Shown here: one piece after another, positions 33,380 through 42,373 of the stretch | Layout of the letters: every line of letters begins with the position of its first letter | Numbering within the stretch: the stretch's first letter is position 1 | Origin: Dendronalium phyllosphericum CENA369 | Lineage (GTDB): Bacteria > Cyanobacteriota > Cyanobacteriia > Cyanobacteriales > Nostocaceae | Direction: 5' to 3' | Assembly (NCBI RefSeq): GCF_016056275.1 | Contig: NZ_JAECZA010000214.1 | Span: 33,897-97,896 of the forward strand | Length of the DNA stretch: 64,000 nucleotides | Made by a program: the position numbers and the translations under genes | Notes under the pieces: generated by a model | Database searches by the model: none | What the model saw: only the letters and a program-made list of their open reading frames with translations | What the model was told of the DNA's origin: nothing

Positions 33380-34113
33380 CGCTGAGTGATGATTTAAATT
33401 TTGCAGAACAAGCTGGGGAATTAGATTCCGGAGCACCAGGCTACCCCATTGTTTTTGGCATTACTTTTACACCTAAAATCATCGGTATTTTAGTAGGAGT
33501 ATTGGGAATTGCTGGAACGTTGTTTATGGTAGTAAATCTAGTGATGCCAGCTTGGGAAAACTATCAGCAACAACAAGCAAAAAGTAACGAGCTGCAAGGA
33601 CAACTCGACCAAAAAAGAGCCACGATCAAACAAGCTGCTAAAGTAAAAGAAGAACTAGACCAAGCAAAGCAACAAAGAATTCAGGTTTTAGGTTTATTTG
33701 CTAATGAGAAAACCTTAGATACTTTATTGTTAGATTTGAATCGTTTAGTTGAATCTGGCAATAGTCCAACAACTTTCAATGCTGTGAAAGCAAAACTACA
33801 GAAGTTTGTACCAGTTTCACAGCAACCAGAAATCATTACCGATAGCTCTTTTGGAGCTTTGGTCAACGGTCAACTGAAACGCAGCAACGTCAATCTTGAA
33901 ATTGTTGGAAGTTACGAACAAACTCAATCGATTATTCGTAATATAGAGCGTTTACAGCCTTTGTTAATAGTAAAAGACTATCAATCAACATTGGCTCCAC
34001 CAGATCCGCGGCGGATAGGGCCTGCACAGATTACTACATCCTTCCAACTACAGGCATTAATGCCACTTACCCCAGAGGAAGCTGCTGCTGCTAAAGCAGT
34101 ACCTAAGAAGTAA
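33376..34113 (+). CDS. pilO: Type IV pilus assembly protein PilO
   Basis: The 245-residue protein has one N-terminal transmembrane helix (about 35-55), a coiled coil (about 62-105) and a periplasmic domain. Order and overlap with pilN, together with the FxxxxxxLxGxYxQxxxFL-like NVNLEIVGSYEQTQSIIRNI motif, identify PilO. It pairs with PilN to connect PilM to the secretin PilQ. Confidence 0.9.
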   Translation: MTLSDDLNFAEQAGELDSGAPGYPIVFGITFTPKIIGILVGVLGIAGTLFMVVNLVMPAWENYQQQQAKSNELQGQLDQKRATIKQAAKVKEELDQAKQQRIQVLGLFANEKTLDTLLLDLNRLVESGNSPTTFNAVKAKLQKFVPVSQQPEIITDSSFGALVNGQLKRSNVNLEIVGSYEQTQSIIRNIERLQPLLIVKDYQSTLAPPDPRRIGPAQITTSFQLQALMPLTPEEAAAAKAVPKK

Positions 34114-34487
34114 AGACGAGAGTGAAAAGTTAGGAGTAGAAGAAAAAATACTCAGCACTCAGGAGAAATTGCAAGGATGAGCCACTGCGTCGGAGAGGCA
34201 GTGCAAAAGAGGGAGTGTTCATGCCTGTTCTTACAAGGAACAGCTACTGCTTTGTGCGGCTTTACCGACTTGTAAACGCTTCTGCGTCTTCTCGTATGGT
34301 AGCAAGTGGTGTGGAAACTCCCGTAACGGACTAGCTTCTGATGAGGAACTGCTGAAAGAGTTCCCCGATAACTTTACAAGTAGCGTGGTTTCCCTCCTTT
34401 GCAACTTTGATTATTCAGCACTCAATGAGAGTGCAAATACTCAAAAATTTTTGATTAACAAGGTCTTAATAAGGTGAGGAATGAACT
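34114..34487 (+). other. 374-nt spacer between pilO and pilQ with several hairpins
   Basis: CACTGC/GCAGTG (about 34181-34203), CTGTTC/GAACAG (about 34226-34245), ACGC/GCGT (about 34277-34288) and GGAAACTC/GAGTTCC (about 34313-34367) can form hairpins. It begins with CTCAGCACTCAG heptanucleotides. The spacer is unusual inside a pil operon. It may be a leader or processed RNA, an insertion remnant or a dispersed repeat. The ribosome binding site of pilQ, AAGGTGAGGA, is at 34471-34480. Confidence 0.6.
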
Positions 34488-36956
34488 GTGAAACAGCTTC
34501 ACGGTAATAGTTTAATTTTTGGTGCTGCCGCTTTGACATTTTTGGCAGCTCAACCAGTGTGGGCACAGACTACTCAAATTAATGATGTAAAGCTAAATCC
34601 AAGTAATAACGGAATTAGCGTTGTTTTGAAAACTTCTACAGGTGGTCGTCCGCAAGTTTTCACTACAAAAAGAGGTAAAGCTTTAGTTGCAGATATTATT
34701 AATAGTCAACTACGTTTACCAAAAGGTAATAATTTCCGCCAAGAGAACCCAGCTCCCGGAATTGCTTCTGTTGAAATCGTTCAGCTTGATGCCAATAGTA
34801 TTCGAGTGATGGTGACTGGTAGTAATGATGCACCTAATAGTCAGCCTGTGGTGCGAGAGCAAAATGGAATTACCCTTGGCTTTATTCCATCAGCAGGTAC
34901 TACGGCCTCAGCACCAACGCCTTCAACTTCCCCAACTCCTCCAACATCAACAACGCCACCTGCTTCTACCCCAGTTTCACCCGGTCAAAAGCCAGATGTT
35001 CTGGTTCCTAACCCAGAAGTCACAATTGATGGCAAGCCTGCCCAGGCAGCAGGCCCAGGTCAACCTCTTAGCCAAGCTCCTCCTTTCTTGCCTAGAGCTG
35101 TTGCCCCACCAGTAGGAGATATTGCCATTTCTACTGCTGATGCATCTCCTAGCACCATTGACTTGGGTACTCAAGAACGCGTTCCTCGCTTGGTTCTGCG
35201 AGATGCACCAGTGCGTGAAGTTTTATCACTGCTTGCCCGTGCTGCTAATTTAAATCTGGCTTATATAGGAAGCGCAGCCGGGCAAGGAGGTCAGCAAGGT
35301 GCTCCCGCAGGTGATGTACAGACAATTTCCCTAGATATAGAAAACGAGCCAGTGCAAGATGTTTTTAACTACGTCTTGCGAATGAGCGGTTTAGAAGCTA
35401 ACCGCAATGGACGGACAATTTTTGTTGGGCCGAAACTACCTAATGCGACGCGCGATGTGGTTGTGCGTAGTTTGCGGCTTAATCAGGTAACGGTAGGGGT
35501 CGCTTTGAACTATTTAGTTGGTTTGGGAGCAGAAAGTGCAATCAGCCGCGAACGACTTGTAACTAGCGTTAATGCTGTGCCGGTAGGTAGTGGAGCTGCG
35601 CCTATTACCCAAACACAGACGACCACAGAAACCAGACTGGAAACTCAAAGAGCTGAGTTTCAAGACTCAAGACCTTTACTGAGAGGTTTACAAGCATTAG
35701 GAGATGAGCGTACCAATTCTCTCACCCTGATTGGTTCTGCTAGGCTAATTGATATTGCCATAGGGCAACTAACTCAACTTGATATCCGTCGTCGTCAGGT
35801 GGCAGTTAACGTCAAAGTAATTGATGTCAACCTCTTAAACACTCAGGACTACAACACTAGCTTATCTTTTGGGGTTGGTAATAACTTCTTTACCAGTGAT
35901 GGCGGTGCGGCATCTTTTAATTTTGGCGGTTCGAGACCAGCTACTAGTGCTGAAGCAGCAAATAGTGTGACTAGTACACCTACTATTACTAATCCAATTA
36001 CAGGAACGCCTTTTTTAAATCCTAACCAGTCTACGACAATCCAAGGTGGTGGACCAGGTACTACAATAATTAACCAATCTGCAACCACACGAACTATAAA
36101 TGGAGTTACAGTCCCACCTGGGGGCGTTGTGACAACAGCTAACACAAATGCGACAGCGTTTCAACCAATTTCGCCAGCGTCGTCTAACCCATTACAACCG
36201 GGTTTCACAAACATTAGCCAGCCAACGAATAACATTCTAACTATAAATGCAGATGGCACTACAAGTGTAACTCAAGGCACTACTGCAACCGTAACCTCTG
36301 CTCTCCCTTCTTTATACCAATTCCCCAAACGTCTGCTTGCTAGTTTGCAGGCTCAGGTACAAAGTGGTAATGCCAAGATTTTGACTGACCCCACATTAAT
36401 TGTGCAAGAAGGTCAACAAGCTCTTGTCAACCTAACGCAAGAAGTAGTAGGAAACATAACCCTCCAAACAACTGATAACTCTGGTGGTTCTAGGACAGAG
36501 AAAACATTTGAGAAACAAAAAGTTGGCTTAACCTTGAATGTGAAAATTGAACGGATTGACGATAATGGTTTCGTTTCTTTGTCAGTTGCTCCTACTGTCA
36601 GCGCTCCATCGGGTTCAAGTGATACAGGAAGTGGACAAATTATTTTGGTCTCCGAACGCTCTTTGACTTCTGGCTTAATTCGCCTACGAGATGGTCAGAC
36701 GCTAATTCTTTCAGGTATTATTCAAGACCAAGACCGAACAAGTGTCTCCAAGATACCTATTTTGGGCGACCTTCCGCTTATTGGTTCGCTATTTAGAAAA
36801 ACAAACAGGTCTAATCAGCGTAATGAGGTAATTGTGCTTTTGACACCTCAAATTATGGATGATTCTGAAAACTCCTCCTACGGCTATAATTACACCCCTA
36901 GCCCAGAAGTGCGGCAAATCCTGGAGCGTCGTGGGTTAAGCACACCTAAACGATAA
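34488..36956 (+). CDS. pilQ: Type IV pilus secretin PilQ
   Basis: The 822-residue outer-membrane channel starts at GTG 34488 with a strong ribosome binding site 7 nt upstream. It has a signal peptide (about 1-26), an AMIN domain (about 30-130, QINDVKLNPSNNGISVVLKT), a Pro/Ser/Thr-rich linker (about 135-215), secretin N-domains (LRDAPVREVLSLLARAANL) and the C-terminal secretin barrel (QAQVQSGNAKILTDPTLIVQEGQ, SGIIQDQDRTSVSKIPILGDLPLIGSLFR). It anchors the retractable pili used for motility and DNA uptake in cyanobacteria. Confidence 0.95.
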   Translation: MKQLHGNSLIFGAAALTFLAAQPVWAQTTQINDVKLNPSNNGISVVLKTSTGGRPQVFTTKRGKALVADIINSQLRLPKGNNFRQENPAPGIASVEIVQLDANSIRVMVTGSNDAPNSQPVVREQNGITLGFIPSAGTTASAPTPSTSPTPPTSTTPPASTPVSPGQKPDVLVPNPEVTIDGKPAQAAGPGQPLSQAPPFLPRAVAPPVGDIAISTADASPSTIDLGTQERVPRLVLRDAPVREVLSLLARAANLNLAYIGSAAGQGGQQGAPAGDVQTISLDIENEPVQDVFNYVLRMSGLEANRNGRTIFVGPKLPNATRDVVVRSLRLNQVTVGVALNYLVGLGAESAISRERLVTSVNAVPVGSGAAPITQTQTTTETRLETQRAEFQDSRPLLRGLQALGDERTNSLTLIGSARLIDIAIGQLTQLDIRRRQVAVNVKVIDVNLLNTQDYNTSLSFGVGNNFFTSDGGAASFNFGGSRPATSAEAANSVTSTPTITNPITGTPFLNPNQSTTIQGGGPGTTIINQSATTRTINGVTVPPGGVVTTANTNATAFQPISPASSNPLQPGFTNISQPTNNILTINADGTTSVTQGTTATVTSALPSLYQFPKRLLASLQAQVQSGNAKILTDPTLIVQEGQQALVNLTQEVVGNITLQTTDNSGGSRTEKTFEKQKVGLTLNVKIERIDDNGFVSLSVAPTVSAPSGSSDTGSGQIILVSERSLTSGLIRLRDGQTLILSGIIQDQDRTSVSKIPILGDLPLIGSLFRKTNRSNQRNEVIVLLTPQIMDDSENSSYGYNYTPSPEVRQILERRGLSTPKR

Positions 36957-37712
36957 ACTGCTAGGCAGGCAAACGCATCAAGTTTCCTGCTTGACGAGCA
37001 TAATACTAGAGTTGTAACTATCAAAAAACCACTAGCTCAAGAGCTTTGTGGTACTTTTTTTTAATAATTGCTACACAACAAAATAATCTGACGAGGTAAC
37101 AGTGAGGCGAATTTGCCGTGATTTACGGTCATTGAAGAGCGAAGGAGTTCAGCAATTGCTCGTGGGTAAAACCCGCTACGTACCCGTCACTGCTTCACCT
37201 TTTGCCTCAAAATCTGCCTAAGAAATATAGTGGCTTTTCTTCATATCCACTAAGAGAATAATTTTTTCACCGCCTTCGATCGCAAACTGTTGCTAACTCT
37301 TCGCGATCGCACTTTCGGTAGACTATGCAAGAGTCTGGTATGCTATATACTAATAGCAATTTTAACTTTTAGCAAAATTCCTAGAGTTTGAGACGCAGTA
37401 ATACAGCTAAAATCAGAGCTTTTCAACTTGGGGAACAGTCTAAAAGTGCATTTTATTGTTTGGCTAGTCTGCGATCGCTCATGAAAATTTTTGGTGTGGA
37501 GTCATCAATCAATTCATATCAACTTAATATTCAACTGCGATTGATTCTGAATTAATATTGCAATCCCAAATAGGCAATTGTCTGACCAATCCCATAGATA
37601 CCCGTTTTTTTGTTAGTATTCAAAAAAACCAATGCATACAGTTGCCATTCAATAGTTGTTTGTAAGTAACTGTAAAAAACTGTAACAAAAGGGATAAAGC
37701 ACCTGAGGTTGA
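36957..37712. other. 756-nt intergenic region after pilQ
   Basis: The pilQ terminator is at 37026-37062. The rest is AT-rich with two HIP1-like sites (about 37306 and 37471). No small protein or RNA gene is supported. Short minus-strand frames near 37552-37849 overlap the rsfS start and are rejected. Confidence 0.5.
37026..37062 (+). terminator. Terminator after pilQ
   Basis: ACCAC (37028-37032) pairs with GTGGT (37048-37052), with inner AGCT/AGCT pairs, followed by ACTTTTTTTT. It ends about 105 nt after the pilQ stop. Confidence 0.75.
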
Positions 37713-38171
37713 ATGTCTGATTTTTTCCAAGGAAATTTCCCATTAAAATCTGTCTCAGTGACAAAGAGTGCGCTCAGAAACCCAGAAGCTGAAAATGAGG
37801 TGAGTGGAAATTTAGCTGTAACTATAGCTGAGGCTGCATCAGACCGCAAGGCGGGCGATATCTTAGTGCTGAAGGTAGGCGATGTCTCTTACCTAGCAGA
37901 TTACTTTGTAATGATGACTGGCTATTCTAGAGTACAAGTCAGGGCGATCGCCGAAGCAATTGAAGCACAAGTAGAAAAAGAGTGGCAGCGCCGTCCTTTG
38001 CGGACAGAAGGAAAGGCTGAAGGAAGTTGGGTGTTACAAGACTACGGCGAAGTTATAGTTCACATCATGATGCCGAAGGAAAGGGAGTTTTATAATTTAG
38101 AAGCATTCTGGATTCATGCAGAACGCATTCCCTTTCCAAAATCTGATGAGGGTGGGAGTAAGCCAACATGA
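37713..38171 (+). CDS. rsfS: Ribosomal silencing factor RsfS
   Basis: The 152-residue protein has an N-terminal extension (about 1-35) and the RsfS/DUF143 core: [44 protein letters not shown] and [16 protein letters not shown]. The core ends with [11 protein letters not shown]. It binds ribosomal protein uL14 and blocks subunit joining under stress. Its stop overlaps the ATG of the CGLD27-like gene as ATGA, suggesting one operon. Confidence 0.93.
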   Translation: MSDFFQGNFPLKSVSVTKSALRNPEAENEVSGNLAVTIAEAASDRKAGDILVLKVGDVSYLADYFVMMTGYSRVQVRAIAEAIEAQVEKEWQRRPLRTEGKAEGSWVLQDYGEVIVHIMMPKEREFYNLEAFWIHAERIPFPKSDEGGSKPT

Positions 38172-38668
38172 TTAGGTCTTCGGTTTCTAATTGCCCAGTT
38201 CCAAAAGACCAACAACCGCTCAATGAGTACGAAGAGTTAAAAACTTCTTGGCTGTTTCGTGATTGCACCTTAAATTGGCGGCAGTACATCACGAAAATGC
38301 TTTGGATTTGGGGTTTATCCTGGCTAGTAGCAGGGCCTGTAGCAGCAGCCAGTTTTCCCATTCATAAAAATATCGCCCATTTTATTCTCTGTGGTGCAGC
38401 AGGAGCAAGTGTAGGGTTAGTCCTTACCCTAGTGCGGTTATATTTAGGCTGGCAGTATGTGCGCGATCGCCTCTATAGTATGACTGTATTTTATGAAGAA
38501 TCAGGCTGGTATGACGGTCAAACTTGGACAAAGCCCCAGGAAGTTCTCACACGCGATCGCTTAATTGTGGCATACGATATCAAACCAATTATCCGACGAC
38601 TGCAATTTACCTTTGCTGGCTTGGCTGGATTGTTACTTACTGGTACTATAGTTTGGCATTTGTTTTAA
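38168..38668 (+). CDS. CGLD27-like (DUF1230) membrane protein
   Basis: The 166-residue protein has [17 protein letters not shown] near the start, two to three hydrophobic segments (about 45-65, 70-92, 145-165) and [27 protein letters not shown], which matches the CGLD27/DUF1230 family of cyanobacteria and plants. In plants it is in chloroplasts and has been linked to iron-related growth effects; the molecular role is not known. It is translationally coupled to rsfS. Confidence 0.85.
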   Translation: MIRSSVSNCPVPKDQQPLNEYEELKTSWLFRDCTLNWRQYITKMLWIWGLSWLVAGPVAAASFPIHKNIAHFILCGAAGASVGLVLTLVRLYLGWQYVRDRLYSMTVFYEESGWYDGQTWTKPQEVLTRDRLIVAYDIKPIIRRLQFTFAGLAGLLLTGTIVWHLF

Positions 38669-38757
38669 ATAGTTAGTGTCAGTTGTCAGTCGTTTGTACT
38701 ACTGGCAATTGACAACTAACAAATGACAATTAATAAAAAAGTAATAAATTTTAACCC

Positions 38758-39711
38758 ATGACAATGGGAAAACGAACTCAAGCCACAGCACTGGAAGTCC
38801 GGTTGCTGCGAGAAGGTGTTATTGAATCGAGGCATATAGTCCAGGCTGTTGTCTGCGATGAGCGGGGAAGGGTTCTGACTGTTGCCGGAAACTCTGAAAC
38901 TGCTACATTTGTCCGTTCAGCGCTCAAACCATTCCAGGCACTGGCAGTCACCACTACAGGCACACTGGAACGCTATGACCTTAGCGATCGCGACTTAGCA
39001 ATTATTACAAGTTCTCATCAGGGAACAATCGAGCAAGTACGACAAGTATTTAATATTCTCTGGCGGGCCGATCTCGACCCGACTATACTCCAGTGTCCAA
39101 TTCCTCAGGGGAAACGCAGTCCTCTGGAGTATAATTGCTCTGGGAAACATGCGGGAATGTTGGCCGTGTGTCAACAGCGACATTGGCCCTTAAATAATTA
39201 CTTGGATCGCAAGCACCCTGTACAACAATTAATATTGGGTAAAGTCGCTGAGTTGCTACGAATGCCAGCGGAAGAATTTATTAACGCTCATGATGACTGC
39301 GGCGCACCAACTTATCTGATGCAACTCGGCCAAATGGCATCTTTGTACGCACTACTGGCCTCCAGTAACAATTTAGATATGGAACGCATAGTCCGTGCCA
39401 TGACTCATCACCCAGCTATGGTAGCAGGAGATGGAGAATTCGATACAGAACTGATGCGCTTAACTCCTGGGGAATTGGTAAGTAAAGCTGGTGCTGAAGG
39501 AGTACAGTGCATTGGCAGACTTGGTGAGGGTATGGGATTAGCAATTAAAGTTCTGGATGGAGCAAAGCGGGCAAAACATGCCGTTGCTATCCATTTACTC
39601 CAGCAAATGGGTTGGATTAGTCCTAGCGTGGCAGAAAGCTTGGCAGAAAAGTTTATGACTTTGGGTAAATACAAGCGTTTAGAAGTGGTTGGAGAATTAT
39701 CGCTGTTATAG
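38758..39711 (+). CDS. L-asparaginase II-type enzyme
   Basis: The 317-residue protein resembles the thermolabile asparaginase/asparaginase II family. Signatures are RSALKPFQALA, IITSSHQGTIEQV, CSGKHAGMLAVCQ, DDCGAPTYLMQL and MVAGDGEFDTEL. It should hydrolyse L-asparagine to aspartate and ammonia. The SxxK-type motif and the GKHAG loop support the class. It starts at ATG 38758 and ends just before the initiator tRNA gene. Confidence 0.88.
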   Translation: MTMGKRTQATALEVRLLREGVIESRHIVQAVVCDERGRVLTVAGNSETATFVRSALKPFQALAVTTTGTLERYDLSDRDLAIITSSHQGTIEQVRQVFNILWRADLDPTILQCPIPQGKRSPLEYNCSGKHAGMLAVCQQRHWPLNNYLDRKHPVQQLILGKVAELLRMPAEEFINAHDDCGAPTYLMQLGQMASLYALLASSNNLDMERIVRAMTHHPAMVAGDGEFDTELMRLTPGELVSKAGAEGVQCIGRLGEGMGLAIKVLDGAKRAKHAVAIHLLQQMGWISPSVAESLAEKFMTLGKYKRLEVVGELSLL

Positions 39712-39758
39712 TTGCCAAACTTCTAAGTTTGAGTTACACTTGAAAAGTCAACAAGCGA

Positions 39759-39835
<77 letters not shown>

Positions 39836-39852
39836 AGTAGAAGATAATGCAA

Positions 39853-39890
39853 ATCCCTGCAATCTGTAAAGGTTGCGGGGTTTTGTTTTA
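39853..39890 (+). terminator. Terminator after the initiator tRNA
   Basis: CCCTGCAATC (39855-39864) and GGTTGCGGGG (39871-39880) form a stem with G-T pairs and a 6-nt loop, followed by TTTTGTTTTA. It overlaps the first codons of the longest downstream frame (39873), which argues for the later start at 39939. Confidence 0.85.
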
Positions 39891-39938
39891 TTTTTGATCT
39901 ATTCTGGAGTAGAAACCTTCCAAAAAGCGCGGAGAATC

Positions 39939-41399
39939 ATGGTTGTGAAGTTGCAGCGACCGATTTTAGTGGGAGGATTGGGACTGTCCTTTTCCCTATG
40001 GATATTACAAAGTTGGCATCATTCAATAGTGCAGCTAAGTGAATTTGGTTTATTGAGTGCCTTGGCTGTGGGTGGTGGTTTGTGGTTATTCCAGCAAAAT
40101 CGCCCGAAACGCAGTTTAGACAAGCTAGATGGTATGCCTACAGATCGGGCAACAGTGGAGAGTGCGATCGCCAAAGCTGAAACTGTTATTAACCAACTGG
40201 CACAAGAGGCAGAAAACCATGTAGCCTTGGCAGCACTACGAGAACAAGTTGCTCAATTGGTTTTAGAGTTAGATAGGCAAGAAATTAAGCTGGCTGTTAC
40301 AGGCGGGAAATTCGTGGGTAAAAGCACTTTGATTAAAGTGCTATCTAACTGGCAGCAAGGAATACAGCAAAAAGTTAGCTTCTATGAAACAGCACCTTTA
40401 TTCACAGAAGTAGACGAGCGATCGCATACAGCTGCTTTAGTAGAAATGAATCATTCTGATTTTGTTCTATTTCTGACAAATGGCGATCTGACAGACTCAG
40501 AATTTCAAACCTTACAGCAGCTAAAGTCCGCAAATCAGCCAACAATCTTGGTTTTCAACAAACAAGACCAGTATTTAGCAGATGAACGTGCTAGCGTATT
40601 GCTGTCATTAAAACAGCGGATGGAGAACAATGTAGTTGCGACTGCTGCCTCTCCCGTTCCTATCAAAGTACGGAAGCATGAGGCTGATGGTTCCGTACAA
40701 GAGTGGATGGAACAACCAGCATCAGACATTCAGCAGTTAACACAGCAGTTGAGTGAAGTCTTGCTACAGCAGGGACAATACCTAGTGTGGGCAACTACTT
40801 TCAGGAAGGCGAGGTTGCTAAAAGCTGAAGCAAAAAATCTGTTGAATGGAACCAGACGCGATCGCGCCACCCCAGTTATCGAACAATATCAGTGGATAGC
40901 TGCGGCGGCTGCCTTTGCCAACCCAGTACCAGCGCTTGATATCCTCGCAACTGCGGCAATTAACGCCCAGATGGTAATGGATTTGGGTAATACTTATCAG
41001 CAGAAATTTTCCCTAGAACAGGCGCAAACAGTAGCCGGAACAATGGGAAGTTTGATGGTGAAGCTAGGTTTAGTAGAACTTTCTACAAAAGCTGTTAGCA
41101 CTGTCCTCAAAAGTAATGCCATCACCTTTGTAGCTGGCGGCGTTGTACAGGGAGTTAGTGCAGCTTATCTCACCAGAGTAGCAGGGTTAAGTTTAATTGA
41201 GTATTTTGAGCAGCAGGAAATAGCGATCGCTTCTGATAGCAATTTGAATTTGGACAAGTTGCCGCAAACTTTGCACAAGGTGTTTCAGCAAAATCAGCAG
41301 ATTGCTTTTTTGCAAGGTTTTGTTAAACAAGGTGTGAAGCGTTTGTTACCAGAAGCGCAGCAGGTTGAACTTGTTGGTGCTCAAAAGGCTATAGGATAA
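39939..41399 (+). CDS. DUF697-type GTPase-like membrane protein
   Basis: From ATG 39939 (MVVKLQRPILVGGLG) this encodes about 486 residues. It has N-terminal membrane helices (about 8-55), a coiled coil, a P-loop domain with GGKFVGKST, an acidic VDERSHTAALVEMNHSDFVLFL switch-like part and NKQD for guanine specificity, and a DUF697-type C-terminal region with hydrophobic helices. DUF697 GTPase-like proteins occur in membranes of many bacteria; the role is unclear. Confidence 0.83.
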   Translation: MVVKLQRPILVGGLGLSFSLWILQSWHHSIVQLSEFGLLSALAVGGGLWLFQQNRPKRSLDKLDGMPTDRATVESAIAKAETVINQLAQEAENHVALAALREQVAQLVLELDRQEIKLAVTGGKFVGKSTLIKVLSNWQQGIQQKVSFYETAPLFTEVDERSHTAALVEMNHSDFVLFLTNGDLTDSEFQTLQQLKSANQPTILVFNKQDQYLADERASVLLSLKQRMENNVVATAASPVPIKVRKHEADGSVQEWMEQPASDIQQLTQQLSEVLLQQGQYLVWATTFRKARLLKAEAKNLLNGTRRDRATPVIEQYQWIAAAAAFANPVPALDILATAAINAQMVMDLGNTYQQKFSLEQAQTVAGTMGSLMVKLGLVELSTKAVSTVLKSNAITFVAGGVVQGVSAAYLTRVAGLSLIEYFEQQEIAIASDSNLNLDKLPQTLHKVFQQNQQIAFLQGFVKQGVKRLLPEAQQVELVGAQKAIG

Positions 41400-41407
41400 T
41401 CTCGTGT

Positions 41408-41436
41408 AAAGGCGCTAAGTATTTTCTAGCGTCTTT
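41408..41436 (+). terminator. Terminator after the DUF697 gene
   Basis: AAAGGCGCTA (41408-41417) and TAGCGTCTTT (41427-41436) form a 10-bp stem (one G-T pair) with a 9-nt loop. Confidence 0.75.
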
Positions 41437-41558
41437 GCATCTTTGTATGAGGCTGAAAAAGTAGTTTGGTAGAAAACTAGGATAATTTTGCACAAAGACG
41501 CAAAAATCCTAAGAGTTTATTAAGGTAGGCAATACCAATCATAATGTTATAAACATTC

Positions 41559-42176
41559 TTATACTTCTTTAAGTATATTTGCTATTTCTTCGTTTATTTC
41601 ATCTGAAGAAAATTGTGTTCTACCTGTTCTTTGTTGAAGCTGTTTTTGTGCTTCGTCTAATGGATACTGTGTTACTACCATTTTTCCATCCATGCCACTA
41701 ACTCCATTAAGTTGGTCAGTGAATGCAGCAATAGCGTGACTCGGTTGTGTTTTATTTGAACTAAAATGAACAACAAAATCCGTATCTGTTGAATTATAAT
41801 CTATTTTTAATAAATTGATTTTTTCAGTTTTGGCTATTTTAATTGCGCCTGCTTGAAAGCCAGTGCTAGTTATAAAAATACCACCTTTTGCGTTTAAATC
41901 TTGAAGTGTATAAGCAAATGCACCCATTAAACTTTGCTTAATATTATTTTTATAATGTTTGCATTCAATTACTATGAGATGATTATTAATATCATGTCCA
42001 TAGGCATCTACTTTCCATTTAGTTTTAGTCTTTTTACCTAGAAGTTGCTCTTCAGGTTTTATTCTTAATTCATATAAATTAAAGTATTTTTCAAGATATT
42101 TTCGGATTCTATTATCATTAAGAATTTGCCTAGTATAATATTCGTATTTTTTAGCTGAAGGTTGATTTTCTTGCAT
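41559..42176 (-). CDS. Restriction endonuclease-fold protein (Mrr-like PD-(D/E)xK)
   Basis: The 205-residue protein has a PD-(D/E)xK signature: KTKWKVDAYG with the acidic Asp, LIVIECKHYK with ECK, and a following Gln-containing helix (KQSLMGAFAYTLQDLNAKGG). This resembles Mrr/restriction-endonuclease catalytic domains. It is divergent to a C5-methyltransferase gene 197 nt away, which suggests a restriction-modification pair. Codons are AT-rich and there are no HIP1 sites, pointing to horizontal transfer. Its target sequence is unknown. No good ribosome binding site precedes the ATG. Confidence 0.8.
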   Translation of the reverse strand: MQENQPSAKKYEYYTRQILNDNRIRKYLEKYFNLYELRIKPEEQLLGKKTKTKWKVDAYGHDINNHLIVIECKHYKNNIKQSLMGAFAYTLQDLNAKGGIFITSTGFQAGAIKIAKTEKINLLKIDYNSTDTDFVVHFSSNKTQPSHAIAAFTDQLNGVSGMDGKMVVTQYPLDEAQKQLQQRTGRTQFSSDEINEEIANILKEV

Positions 42177-42373
42177 GTCTTGTATTAAAAATAATTAAAA
42201 ATAAATAGGATTATTTAATAATCCTATTTATTTAAAAAAATGCCTACTGCAAAAATTGTTATTTGGGGGAAACTTTATCAAGTATTATTGTAGAGGTTAG
42301 TTGATCGGTTGAGATAAATTATGCATTTCATTATTGGTATAAATATCAAAACATATAAATTAATAGTAAACAA
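42177..42373. other. Divergent promoter region of the nuclease/methyltransferase pair
   Basis: A very AT-rich spacer of 197 nt holds the 27-bp inverted repeat listed separately and no HIP1 site. Both start codons lack strong ribosome binding sites. Confidence 0.6.
42203..42229. promoter_or_regulatory. 27-bp inverted repeat, possible operator of the R-M pair
   Basis: AAATAGGATTATT (42203-42215) and AATAATCCTATTT (42217-42229) are perfect inverted repeats around one T, 26 nt upstream of the nuclease start. It could bind a dimeric regulator or be a transcript hairpin. No controller gene is visible between the two genes. Confidence 0.65.

Noticed and set aside
34170..34400. Group II intron fragment between pilO and pilQ
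   Set aside because: No domain V signature or reverse-transcriptase coding was found; kept only as a hairpin-rich spacer.
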